From contig JAJJXM010000036.1 in the NCBI GenBank assembly GCA_024516155.1, positions 372,001-436,000 of the forward strand: DNA of 64,000 bases, read 5' to 3'. The notes under the pieces are model-generated. The model was given only the letters and a program-made list of their open reading frames with translations, did no database searches and had not been told where the DNA came from. Positions 48,196 through 59,473 of this stretch are shown in pieces; the first letter of the stretch is position 1; each line of letters begins with the position of its first letter. Origin of the DNA: Pyronema omphalodes (lineage: Eukaryota; Ascomycota; Pezizomycetes; Pezizales; Pyronemataceae). The position numbers and the translations under genes were made by a program.

Positions 48196-49628
48196 TATTA
48201 TTATTAGTGGAGGAGGATCCGGGAGTACCGCAAGAACCGAGGAAGAGCAACAGTAGTCGCGGTGGAACGGAAGTTGGAAGATGAGAGGGTTGGACGGAGG
48301 AGAGGTGAGAAGAGGTTGGCGACTCAGACAGTGTTGAACGAGTTTCCTGCTAGTGCGAGCAGGCGGAGAGAAATTCTGAAATTCCGTTGGGGTAGCTACG
48401 AGGTAGGCGGAATGGAAACGTTATGTATAAACCATTCCGGACTTTTATGAGGAAAAAATTATAGATTCTTGAGAATATTCTCCCATAGTTCTGAAGTTCA
48501 ATTCATACATCTCATTCATTCGACGGACCGTGCAGTTGATTTGAACCCCTCGGAGGCGTGCGGGAGATTCCGCTAGCGCTGTCTCTGAGAAGGAGCACCA
48601 GCAGCTTTGTCTAACCAAACTCCCACGTTTTCTAGAAGTGATTATGTATGGAAAGGACAGAAGATAATTTTTTTTACGGAGAGACACGTTTCTGAATCAA
48701 GCAAGATACACTTATTTAATGATGATCTTTACAAGTTTACATGGGGAGTGCTGACACAGCGAATATTACCTAATCTGAGGATGCACTAAGCCATGTTAAG
48801 CGATGTGGACATCTGTACAAGACTTAAGTAAGCTGATTAGACGCCACTTCTGCCGCAGGCGCGGTCTTACTGATGGATGAAGTAATTAACGGCTCTGTAT
48901 GTAGGAAATGCGCTTGCGTAGGGAAATTGCCGCGTGTAGCACAGACTGGTGTTTGAGTTTCGTCCGTAACTGTACTTGAGGTATAGAACGTGCTGGTGAG
49001 GATAGTTATAGTGTACAGAAGCGTGATCATGAACTATTCAATGGAATGTCCTTTCATAGAGATGTGTCATAGTAGACATAGCGGTGGAGAATTGTGCATG
49101 TATATCTCTATGTGAATACATGTAGCTCCACACAGTTATACAGCTCATGGCTATATAGCTTATGGCCGCCGCTCTACGTCGTGAGCTTATAAAATTATAT
49201 ATAACTTTCACTAGGGTTTCCATCCGCATCATTACCCACTTTTACTTCTTTTATTTACACTTCATCCTGAAAACAACGGTCTGGTGGGTGACCAGATTTA
49301 ACTAGAAAGATACTACTGTGCTCGTCAACGACTCAAAGCCGTTAAAAAAAATGCGTTAACCGAGCCCACCCTTCTACCAACCGGCTACTACACTGTCGGT
49401 TATCAAAGGCTTCTATTTAACGGCTATGAATTCGAGGCAATTCCATGACGGCAATATTGGCCACGTTGACGGCTAACTCAGCAGCAGTATATATCTTTAC
49501 CCACCCTCCTCCCTCTCCTTCTTCTTCTTCTTTCAACACAACAACACCTAAACCTACATTTTCGTCACACTCGAATCACTATACCCACCTCCTAACCGAG
49601 CAAATCTTTTAAATAACCCTTATCCATA
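48196..49628. other. Intergenic, upstream of LAT1 and the next gene
   Basis: No gene firmly supported. A minus-strand 68-codon frame at 48824-49030 has a hydrophobic start but no further support. A TATA-like GTATATATC at about 49484 probably serves the gene at 49629. Confidence 0.4.
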
Positions 49629-49883
49629 ATGAAATTCTCCGCAATTTCTCTCGCTATCGTCGCTGTGATGGTCTCCGCCGTCACAGCAGCCCCCGTTGCC
49701 GAGCCCAAGAACGTCTTCCGCCCCGAGAACATCGGAATGGGCTACCGTGGACGCAAAGTCAGCGGACCTCGCACCTTCGAGCCATTCCCCGGCAAATTCG
49801 GCAAGATCCTTGGACCCGAGGATGCCCTCAGAGAGACCGAAGTCGAGCAAAACAACCTTCAGAACGACAGCGGAACCGCCTAA
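49629..49883 (+). CDS. Small secreted protein, 84 aa
   Basis: A single exon, ATG in good context (CATAATGA). A clear signal peptide (MKFSAISLAIVAVMVSAVTA) with an Ala-x-Ala cleavage site before PVAEPK. The mature part of about 64 residues has no cysteines, is Gly/Pro/Arg-rich at first (GMGYRGRKVSGPRTFEPFPGK) and acidic later. The RGRK dibasic stretch could be a Kex2-type processing site. A TATA-like box about 145 bp upstream and a CT-rich leader are consistent with an expressed gene. I recognise no family. Confidence 0.7.
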   Translation: MKFSAISLAIVAVMVSAVTAAPVAEPKNVFRPENIGMGYRGRKVSGPRTFEPFPGKFGKILGPEDALRETEVEQNNLQNDSGTA

Positions 49884-51957
49884 ACGAATCATCGAATCAT
49901 CGAAAACGCACCGAAGAATCACGACTCAAGCAACGAGAACGGTTATCGGTGGTTAGGAAAAAAAAAACGAATTGGTCTAAGTCTTTTATAAGATCATAGT
50001 CTCCGTTCGTTATGGTGATGGTCATGGTGATGGTGTTTAGGTTAAGGTTGTGGGAAACACATAGGGTGGCTTTGGAAATGCATAGGTCTCGGCGTTTGGT
50101 GCGACTACAACAGACTCTGTGTGGTGTCTCTCGTTTGTAATCTCACAATTGAGCTGATCTTTTTTTTCCTTTAACAAAAAATAAATGAAATCTCAAAATA
50201 TGTTAGCGAAGTTTTCGCTAGTCCAGAACATCATTATTTCGCCATGTGAACAATCTCAGAAACGGTTGTGTGGATCTAATGAAACCGATGTGACTTCTAT
50301 ACCAACTGCCGTGAAGCTTTGGTCCGAGATTCCGGGCTCCAGGAATCATTTCCGTGACTTGCGTGAATTTCACTTGTATATCCGCGTGAACCGATAACCG
50401 TCTCCGATATAGCCAAGTATCTTTATGATACGTACGCCGTGAAAAGGGCATTTCATTCTGCTTTAACCGCGTAACAACACCCTCAATATATCGAAGTTAC
50501 TCCGTTACCTCAATTATTGTCTCATGATCTCATTTCTCTTATGATACCGACCTAACCTGGCGACCGGACAGATGCAAACAGGCAAGCAAACTTTCACGTT
50601 ACTTATTACAAATGAAAGTGCATTTTCCACTGACACTATCATCGGCGCTGAACGTAGGAGTTTATCTATCTCTACATAACAAGAAGGCAATTATGATATG
50701 CAGTTTGTCTCACCAAAAATAGTGGTATGTTGTATCATCACCATCACCATCACCATAGCATTTCGTTAATTTTTTCAAGCCAGCAGCCATGCACTTGCCC
50801 GAATATTCTGGTGCACGGTAAACATGCTCATTCTCGAATGGCCTTCGCACCAAGGAAGGCATCAAAGCAATACCATACGGAAAACGGCCTTCAACCGGGG
50901 CATGATACATAGTCGAAAATATTCGCGGCCCGTTTATATTATTCGTTGCAGTAGTACATATACCTTACCACAACAATCTAATAGACGCCAGACGCCATTA
51001 ACCATGCCAAGGTGATTACGCTACATACATACGCTACTTCTCGATACCCACGGAGTCCGACTACCTATATCCATTATGTGCCACTGAGGTCCGCACCGAC
51101 ACCGACTATGTAGGCTACATCCATTACCATTGCCATTCACGGTCACATCATCATTATCATTATCGACTTCCGCTACACCGTGTTTATTTTTTTATTTTTT
51201 TTTAATATCTTTTTGCACATTTCATAGTCGGCACTTCAAAGCACTGTTCTGTCCTACATATAAGTTACAACATCGTTAAAGACTCAAGCACTTTGGATCT
51301 TGGACCTTGGACTTTGGACGTTGGACCTTGAAATTCAGTCAACCGGCCCGCCATATTCCTCACTGCCATGACAATGACGCAACTAGACTAGGAAGGTACA
51401 GCAGTGGCAAGTGGCAAGTGTTTCTAGACCCAGGGCTTAGGGTTGTAGTTTCGGTCAGTGAATCCACCAATGACTTTTAGTCTTTAGGCAGCGATCAACA
51501 ATTAGGGGGTTGATAATGATATGCCGGTAGCATGCATACTATTTTATAACCACAATACCGCAATTGCCTTTATCAGGGTTTTTGTTATGTACAATGGTAA
51601 ATATGCTGAAATATTTCCTGAAGTTGGAAGCTGCGGACCTGTGGACCTGTGGACCTATGGTCTTACAAAGATTCAGAAATCACCACCAGGAGGGGGAGGT
51701 AAGGATAGGATAGGATAGGATAGGATATCTTGTGTTTCCTGCGGATCTACGGTAAATCGATAACCTGATAACCTTTTATTTTCTGTTGAAGAAAATATGG
51801 TATGTATACAGAAGCACAAAGATGTTGCACGTTCCCGCCTAGACAAAAATATGCAGCTAGAGTTGTAGTTGACTTTTATAGACATCGCAGGGTTCTGCAG
51901 GGTTTCTTTTTTTTTTTTTCCTTTTCAGCTGCTCATCCTCATCGACTTTCATCAATA
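49884..51957. other. Intergenic, no gene seen
   Basis: Short simple repeats only: CACCAT units near 50737, a WWTTTTTTTT stretch near 51190, CTTGGAC variants near 51300, and GGATA repeats at about 51705-51728. A T-run near 51908 precedes the transposon. Confidence 0.45.
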
Positions 51958-52662
51958 GGGGTACGCACGGTCTGGCTTGAGTTCTGGCTTGACTCTGGCT
52001 TGAGAAATTAGTGCATATAAATGTAGCCAATAAAATGCCGTACTCTGCCTCAAGCCAGATTCTAACTGTGAAGGCCAGCTTGAGTTGCTGGCTTGAGTTC
52101 TGGCTTGAGAAATTAGCGTGAGGAGGCTCTGCTATCGGAGGAGGAGTCGCTGCCATCGGTGGAAGAGTCAACCGAGTTGTTACTGTTACTGCCGCGGGAC
52201 TCGCATTCACTCTCCCATTGTAACTCCTTGCCCGAGCTGAGCGCAATTCTTAACGAGTGAATCCTTCTCTTCATTTCAATAGAGGAATGCGCCGCAACAA
52301 AGCCCTATGCTCCAGCCGAAGTCGTTCAAGAACGCGCTTTCCTACGGATTCCCCAACATCAACATGTCGTAAGAAGAGCGTGTTTAACTTAGCCGAGTAG
52401 CCTTCCGCGTATCCCTGGCTTTGCATATCTAGTACAGTTCATTTAACCTTTTTAGTCGAACTAAGCAGCAGCAAGCTGGCTTGAAATTTTCAGTTGCTCG
52501 ATTTTGGGCGACTGGATTTTTCAAGCCAGCTTGATCTTCCATTATGCAAGCTAATGCACTCTACTGCATACCGAAATAGCTGGCCAATGACAACAGCAAA
52601 TTTTCGCGCTAATATCTCAAGCCAGAGTCAAGCCAGAACTCAAGCCAGACCGTGATAACCCT
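51958..52662. mobile_element. 705-bp non-autonomous TIR element flanked by TA
   Basis: The terminal inverted repeats are GGGGTACGCACGGTCTGGC... at the left and, reverse-complemented, AGGGTTATCACGGTCTGGC... at the right. Both continue identically through TTGAGTTCTGGCTTGACT for over 35 bp. TA lies outside each end (51956-51957 and 52663-52664), as for Tc1/mariner-type insertions. Further CTGGCTTGAG copies, direct and inverted, fill the subterminal regions (about 52070-52110 and 52470-52540). The interior has no intact transposase. Confidence 0.7.
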
Positions 52663-53345
52663 TAATTGTAACACAGCTGTCTAACAACTGTAACCATATC
52701 TGCAGCCCTACCACGCCGGAAGTATCTTTATATCCATATATCCATATCCGGAGCACAAATTTATCAATTATCAATTCTAGAATTCCATGATGCCACGAAA
52801 AAGACACCTCAAATCCGTCTTAACAACCTTTCAAAGCAATAGAAAATCATCAACAAATGCTGTCTAATGCATAACGTAACCATGCGCGCTGCAGCAAGGG
52901 TTTTTATCAAGCTATCCCACTGCCGGTGATGGGGATGGTGATCTCAAAAATACCGAGCTACAGCTGCTACATACATACGCTACCCCGGACCCCACCGCTT
53001 TTTTAGCCATAGCGATTATGTACATCATAGCACGAGCACCAGCATCAGTCAGGCTTACACATCAGGTTACGATATCGAGTACGTTATCACATTCCCTCTA
53101 AGTAGCGAGAGCATCACACCGCGTGAACTGCAGAATCGCACATCCATTTGTATGGTGGTATCCGGCATGATGGGGCCGTAAGGGATACTCCGTATGCAAG
53201 TACCCATCTATCCAGGAGGAGGAGGAAAGGGGAGGGGGGGGGGGGGGGGGGGTGAGGGGAAAAAAAGAGGGGATATAATATCTGCCTATGTTCCTGGAAC
53301 AAGCTGTCTCACCAGAGTCAAAGAAGATTCAAAAGTTATATCACC
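52663..53345. other. Upstream region of the monooxygenase gene
   Basis: No other gene seen. It includes a run of 19 G at 53234-53252 within a purine-rich tract, and a TATA-like GATATAATA at about 53271. Confidence 0.5.
53234..53252 (+). repeat. G19 homopolymer
   Basis: Nineteen consecutive G in a purine-only context (GGAGGAGGAAAGGGGA before, GTGAGGGGAAAAAA after), ending 93 bp upstream of the FAD monooxygenase ATG. It could form G-quadruplex structure. Confidence 0.95.
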
Positions 53346-55338
53346 ATGCCAGTATTTGTTGAAAAGGCCTCCAACGAGCGCGACAGTCGCGTCAACCCGG
53401 TTCTTGAAAGCGCTCTACCAAGGATTACACCAGCACCTCCTATCGACTCTAACAAATATGAAGTTATAATCGCAGGCTCGTATGTTTACCTTGACACCTA
53501 GATATGTTGAAGTGATGGGGAGATATTAACTCAACCCCTACCAGTGGCCCCGCAGGTCTTATGCTATCAGTCTGTCTCGCCCATTATGGTATCCAAAGCG
53601 TTCTTACGGTCGATAAGCGCCCCTCAACCCTGAAAGCCGGACAAGCCGATGGAATTCAGCCGCGCACAATCGAAGTGTTACAGTCTCTTGACCTAGCCCA
53701 TGAAATGCTTACACAGGGATGTCTGCTCCACGAGGTAGCATTTTGGAACCCCAAAGCAGGTGGAAAAGGAATTGAGAGAACTGCATTTGTAAAGGATGTT
53801 TCGGTACCGAGTAGATATCCGCATGAGCTTACTATCCACCAAGGAAGGATTGAAAGAATCCTATTTGAGGATTTGGAGAAATATGGAAAGCGGGTCCAAC
53901 GTGGAACTGAGGTCGTCGGGTTTGAGATGAAAGAAGACGACCAGGAATGGCCGGTTGAGGTAACGCTGAGAGATGAGCAAGGCGATAGGAAAGTTAGAAC
54001 AAAGTTCTTGGTGGGTTGCGATGGAGCCCATTCAACAGTAAGAAAAGCGATGGGATTAGAGCTCCATGGAGATACAACAGATCAAGTCTGGTATGTCAAT
54101 TTTTCCCATCTCATCCTTAGAATACCACTGACAAACCCAGGGGAGTTATGGACGCAGTTATAACCTCCACTTTTCCCGACATTCGCAAGCGCTGCGCAAT
54201 CCACAGTTCAGAAGGCAGTATCATGATCATCCCGCGTGAACGCATTCCCGGCGGCAAGGTCCTGACCCGTGTCTACTGTCAAATGTCATCTCTCCAAAGC
54301 GCCTCTAAAGCCGAATCCAAGGCGGCACGTAACGCCATCACCCTTGATAGATTGACAACCCAAACTGCCAAAGCTTTGGCCCCATACACATTCTCCTTCT
54401 CCAACGTCGACTGGTGGGCGGCATATCAAATTGGTCAACGTACAGCATCCGCTTTCTCATTGGCAGATAGCAATGGAATAAAACGAGTCCATATTGCGGG
54501 TGATGCTTGCCATACTCACTCCCCTAAAGCAGGCCAGGGAATGAATGTCTCCATGATGGACACTTATAACCTTTCCTTCAAGCTCGCACACGTCTTGAAT
54601 GGCCTCGCACCCCCAGAAATCCTCGATACCTATGAATCCGAGCGTCTCGACATTGCCCGACAACTCATTGAATTCGATACCAAGTTCTCGTCTATGTTTT
54701 CGGGTCGCATCGGAGAGGACTCAGGGCTCACGCATGATGAGTTCGTGTCTGTGTTCCGTACTGGAGGTGGATTCACCAGTGGTTGTGGTATCGAATACGG
54801 ACCCGGAATGTTGGTAGACCCTGATGTAGAGGTTATCAAGGACGGAAACAGATCACTTGGGCTTCTCTGGCCGGGGAGAAGGTTGATGAATGTCCGTACC
54901 ATTCGGTTCGCCGACGCAAACCCCCGGGACATACAAGACGACTTTGCAAGCACTGGAGTGTATCGAATCTTATTGATGCTTCCTCGTAGTTGGAGGGAAA
55001 GCATGAATATGCAGCAGATAATGCAGAAGTATACCACAAGTATACCTGACCAGTTCCCGAGGGGCGTGATGGAGACGGCTATTATTTATCCTGGTGAAAG
55101 AGGAGATATCGAATGGACGGACTTTCCGGATGCGGTAAGAGAGAGGAACGAGTGGTTGGTGCTTGGTGACGCGTTTGGTGAGGCGTATGCGACTTTTGGG
55201 GTGAATGAGGAGGTTGGTGCTGTTGCTGTGGTCAGGCCGGATGGTTATGTGGGAATGGTGGCGCGTGTGGAGGAGACTGCGAGAGTACGCGCTTGGTTGG
55301 CTGGCGTGCTATATGCAGCTCAGGATGGACGAGAGTAG
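53346..55338 (+). CDS. FAD-dependent monooxygenase, phenol 2-monooxygenase type, 625 aa
   Basis: Three exons: 53346-53479, 53545-54090 and 54141-55338, with introns of 65 and 50 nt, closing to 626 codons. The Rossmann FAD/ADP motif VIIAGSGPAGLM (GSGPAG about 44-49) is split by intron 1. The middle motif VGCDGAHSTVRKAMG is the DG motif that helps bind FAD and NAD(P)H. The second FAD motif is GDACHTHSPKAGQGMN at about 347. A C-terminal thioredoxin-like region (from about 430) is the dimerisation domain of phenol hydroxylases. Length suits that family (about 600-660 aa). It probably hydroxylates an aromatic ring using NAD(P)H and O2. There are no pathway genes beside it, so the substrate is unknown. 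Confidence 0.88.
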
Positions 55339-56130
55339 TTTGCTTACATATACATACGATTGTGAAATTTCGGCATTTTTTGTTCATATCAATGGTTTTT
55401 ATGTATTCTATACAGGGCGGAAATATTATTGCTATGATCACTCCTAACATTCGACATATACAAGAACATTGATGACTCCAATGTATTTTAAGCTCTCCGG
55501 AACAAGACAGGTCCGGTAGAGAACAATCTTTCAATTCTTGAACCTGCGTAACTTGCCCCCGCTTATAACCATATCCTTCAAGCCCGTATCGTAATACCTC
55601 CAGTTTATAGCAGTTTCATCTCCATCGGGCTTTTCAAATTCACATTGCTTAATCATCAATTCCAAAGCTTCAATATCCATCGTGTTCGTTACATGCCTAC
55701 AGTTCACAGAGAAAAAATCAGCGAAATTTCAAAAGAACACAACTGGAGGATTTTTGCCACTGTATCTATAGCAGTAGCCGTACCCGTACCCGTAGCATTT
55801 ACCAAAGACCCCGATTCACCAGTGACAATCCACCTCGTCCTACGAAAACAACTCCTACAATCCCACTCTTTCATTTTTATCCTCAGTTATAAATTTTCCC
55901 TCCTATAATTTCGCTTCCCTTCCTTCAATATCCTGATTATCCATCGCAAACGTAATATATAAATCCCCAATATCTCATTTTTTCCCTATCATGCTTTTCA
56001 AGTTCTTAAATTACGTTTTCTAATAGATAAATACAAAAACATTTCTCAATTCTTCGCAGTCTTTACAATCTTCACGATTTTCTCTGGATTCTGGATTCTG
56101 GAGTCTCTCTTTGTATATTTAGATCTTATT
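55339..56130. other. Intergenic, AT-rich
   Basis: No gene seen. Low-complexity AT-rich DNA with short direct repeats (GTAGCCGTACCCGTACCCGTAG near 55775). Confidence 0.45.
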
Positions 56131-56362
56131 GGAGAACTTCCCGTAAGACTATAGCAACGCTTTCTCTATTACATTTTCCAACAAAACACAATGCCATTCA
56201 ATCAATCAAGAGTTGTAACTCTGAAATCACAAAGGCATTGGGGTCAGAGACGCGCTCAATCGTGATAGGCAAATTCGTAACAATTTACGGTATCAATCTG
56301 CTGTAAAATGCAATAGAAGAATTGTTGCTATAGCGTGTCTATAGCCTTACGGGAAGTTCTCC
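56131..56362. mobile_element. MITE copy 2, 232 bp, 3-bp TSD
   Basis: The ends are perfect to imperfect inverted repeats: GGAGAACTTCCCGTAAGACT at the left and, reverse-complemented, GGAGAACTTCCCGTAAGGCT at the right. They are flanked by ATT on both sides (56128-56130 and 56363-56365). Internal sequence near the right end (ATTTTACAGCAG, CTATTGC, TAGCAACAATT when reversed) matches the copy at 9768-10004. It has no coding capacity. A TA dinucleotide run follows at about 56378-56403. Confidence 0.8.
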
Positions 56363-56373
56363 ATTGTATCCCC

Positions 56374-56377
<4 letters not shown>

Positions 56378-56403
<26 letters not shown>
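56378..56403. repeat. (TA)n microsatellite
   Basis: About 13 TA units just outside the MITE. Confidence 0.9.
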
Positions 56404-56405
<2 letters not shown>

Positions 56406-56525
56406 CTTTACAAAAACCCTCTAATCTTTAACATTAGATATAGCATACAAAATTCAAATTTTAAAATCCATCTTACATATCGTCATAGGTAAATCATAAA
56501 TCATCGCCACTGAAGTCACACAGGG

Positions 56526-57010
56526 AATGAATAGTGGTTCTGTAATCTAGAAGGAGTTTTTTATTGGTGTATTGAGTTTTGGAAGGAGGGGGTGGAGAAG
56601 ATACTGCGGAAATCTAATCCGCACTGCGCAGCCCGCTTGCAATGAGGACCGTTGGACGGATCATATAGCATGCATAGCATGGGGATATTTGAGGGGGATT
56701 GAATGGAATATCTTATGGTGGGATAAGAGTGATGTGGTTGCTGGGGATTTGGTATGTTTGTTGGGCTGGGTTGGCTAGGGGCGTTTCTGGAGGGGTTGGA
56801 TATGTATGAGTATGAGTGTGGATTGCAGACGGATTTGGGGGCCATGTATATCTGCAAGAATCCGCTTGGCTTGTTTAGAGAGTATTTCATTTGCTAGTGT
56901 TTATATGAAGGGATATATTAGGTTGAAACTACGCAAGCTGAGGAGCGGTACAAAACTCCAACCAGTTATCTAGACAGACCTGATATAATGCAGCTAATAG
57001 GGATAGAAAC
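56526..57010 (+). repeat. Dispersed repeat copy A
   Basis: The most intact unit of a family seen four times here. It opens with GAATAGTGGTTCTGTAATCT and has central GAGTGATGTGGTTGCTGGGG. It ends with GACCTGATATAATGC...AATAGGGATAG. Copy B follows directly in the same orientation. The minus-strand frame of about 109 codons inside it is not conserved in the other copies. Confidence 0.65.
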
Positions 57011-57171
57011 AGGGATTATATTTGTAGGAACGAATGGTGGTTCTGTAATCTATTAGGAATTATTTATTGGTGTGCTGGATTTTGGAAGGACGAAATGGAG
57101 AAGATATTGTAGAAATCCAATCTGCTTTCAATTTGGACGGATCATACAGCACGCATAACGTAAAAATATTT

Positions 57172-57192
57172 GGGGGGGGGGGGGGGGGGGGG
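57172..57192 (+). repeat. G21 homopolymer
   Basis: Twenty-one G, then A, then seven G. It occupies the position where copy A has only short G runs, so it expanded after the repeat copies diverged, unless it is an assembly artefact. Confidence 0.9.
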
Positions 57193-57429
57193 AGGGGGGG
57201 AATTTAATGGACTATCTGACGGTGGGCTAAGAGTGATGTGGTTGCTGGGGATTTGGTATCTTTATTTTGTTGGATTATGTAGTTGGGGTTTCGCTATGCA
57301 CGAGTATGAGTTGCAGGAGGATTTCTAGGGTGCGCATACATATGTGGAATCAAAATAGTGGCGGTTTATGGACTCTGTTTGGTTGGTGTAGTATTTTGTT
57401 TGTTAGTATTTGTGTGGGAGGGTGTGTAT

Positions 57430-57913
57430 AGGGATACACACGAGACGAGAGCTCGAGCTTTAGACTTGAGACCGAGCGAGACTGAATCTCAACAAGATAA
57501 GATATCTCAAGACTTTTCGAGACTAGTATAACTTTTACTCTGCAGGGCAAAAATATGCCTAATAAAGTTAAATGTATATTTTTTCCTACTCCACTAATCA
57601 CTGTTTTAGGTAAAGTTGTTACCAGGAGGACGAATAGACTCCTTAGTAAAAATACTAAGGCAGTACATACTCCTCATCAAGAACTGGAATCGACTGCCGA
57701 AATCTAAGGATTGGGGGAGTTTTCGAGGGGAAAGTATGAGCATTGGGGTAGATTATGTTCTGCAGAAATGTAGTTTTACTTGTAGTTTTATAGAATATTT
57801 TTTTTTTTTTTTGCTTCAAGTCTCGAGACTTACAAGACTGAAATCCCACGAGGCAAGATGTCTCGAGCCTATTGGCGGTCTCGTTTCGTCTCGTCTCGTG
57901 TGCATCCATAGAT
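57430..57913. mobile_element. 484-bp TIR element nested in dispersed repeat B
   Basis: The left end has GATACACACGAGACGAGA and the right end, reverse-complemented, has GATGCACACGAGACGAGA. The interior carries further GAGAC/CTCGAG motifs in inverted arrangement. Flanks GTGTGTAT (57422-57429) and ATGTGTAT (57914-57921) match at 7 of 8 positions, which would suit an 8-bp hAT-type duplication. The exact ends are uncertain. No transposase frame. Confidence 0.55.
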
Positions 57914-58045
57914 ATGTGTATTGGTTTGAAACTGTGCAAGCCATATAGCATCAACAGTATCAAACACCAACCCGCTTTGCAGGTTGCAGGCGAGCCTGAT
58001 ATAATGCGACGGATGGCCTGTAGGGATAACTTTGTGGTTCTAAAG

Positions 58046-59473
58046 TGGAAATTTTTTCCCAAGTAGTGAAATACCAGTTATGTGGAATTGAATTTTTATA
58101 TCGAATTAGATTTAAAGGTTGTAAAGATCTGTACCAAGCCTAGATCTCACAGTTTGTGTTCATGGGTATCTGGATCGTCGCCACCCCCACCCGCCTTGAT
58201 ATCGTTCACTCTAGACCTAGATAACTTTAATAACAAAGATTCTATTAGTTCTAGATCCATTAGTTAAAAGCTGCGCTCAGTTCCGCCGCCGAGTAATGCA
58301 TGGGCTTAACATGACCTTCCGGTGACCACATTCCTGGATTCGGGCATACGCATATGTGGCATTTCATGGACGATTAACCCGCATCATAAAATTAGCTTTA
58401 ATCTGTCTGAATATCGTGAGGCAAATTTTTCTGCCGTCTGGGATAGTTTTCTTGGAATTTCAATTCGTCTTGCATGTTATATAAAGAGTGATATTCCGTG
58501 AATATCAGGCCATGAGGCGAGGCTTTTTTGATTACATCATTTATCAAACTGTTCTCATGTAGCCCGGGACACCATACTGCTGCCTACATTGCGCAATAAC
58601 GGAATACCCGCCTCAATGAACAATCGGTGATGGGCTTTGTAAGAATATAGGGAAAGATTAAGCTGTATATGCGTGCGAGAAGTGGCCTGAGTATGTGCAT
58701 CCATAGCTATTTTGAGGTTACGCGAGGGCTTTATTGGTTAGGCTTCTGATGCCATAAGAATCGATCGGACAGCCACGGACTTGCCACGCGACGTGCCGAT
58801 GCAACTATCGTTCGACGTCGAATCTCGATGTTGGATCTAAAGAGTCGGTTATGAGCTTCGAGTACTGAGAGAAGAGGAAATATACATAGCCACAAAGCAA
58901 TCAGATATAATGGATTGGGGGATATAGCCACTAGAGTATGAGAATGAGGCTTCTCACGCTGTAACTATCTTGTTGTGATTTCTTACTGGCATAAGTTAGT
59001 AAGGCATAAGGAGCTGTTTATTCTTATGGTTCCTTAAACTATTTTTCTCGCTAACACTTGCGGCCCCGCTCTTACCGAGTACTACCTGATGACTAGCTTC
59101 TCGACCTCGTGGCCACCCAGCCTGCATATCATAGCGGAATGCGCCCGCATCTCTCGTTGGTCCATAGCCCCTCATCCCATCAGAAATGAAGCCTACTCAG
59201 CTCGTATCCCTCGTGGCAACACGCTACGTGTCACTCCCGACGTGCATGGACTATGCCCAATCTAGAGTTACACAAAATCTAGAGTTGAGGATGCTGGTCT
59301 ATGATCGAGATCAGTTAATTTACTGATCAATAAGCTCTCAGTTAGTGATACAAAAACGCAGCTGTGAAAAGAACACAAAAGACTCATTACAGCTCCATGC
59401 CTACGAAACCTAAACTCAGTAACAACTCAAAGACAACAAAAACGGCCTTCTGGGATATTCGGCTTCAGAGACC
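58046..59473. other. Intergenic upstream of the ankyrin gene
   Basis: No gene supported. The short minus-strand frame near 58731-58931 has no domain. Confidence 0.4.

Larger units (their letters stand above)
57033..58045 (+). repeat. Dispersed repeat copy B, split by a nested TIR element
   Basis: Matches copy A from GAATGGTGGTTCTGTAATCT through GAGTGATGTGGTTGCTGGGGATTTGG to about 57429. It resumes after the nested element with GGTTTGAAACTGTGCAAGCC and GCCTGATATAATGC. A 21-base G run replaces the GGGGATATTTGAGG area of copy A. Confidence 0.65.

Noticed and set aside
48824..49030. 68-codon minus-strand frame with a hydrophobic N-terminus
   Set aside because: Weak signal-peptide resemblance only; lies in the promoter zone of LAT1 and has no further support.
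50737..50756. CACCAT repeat as a possible CRISPR or coding His-repeat
   Set aside because: Short simple repeat with no spacers; no CRISPR array anywhere in this eukaryotic window.
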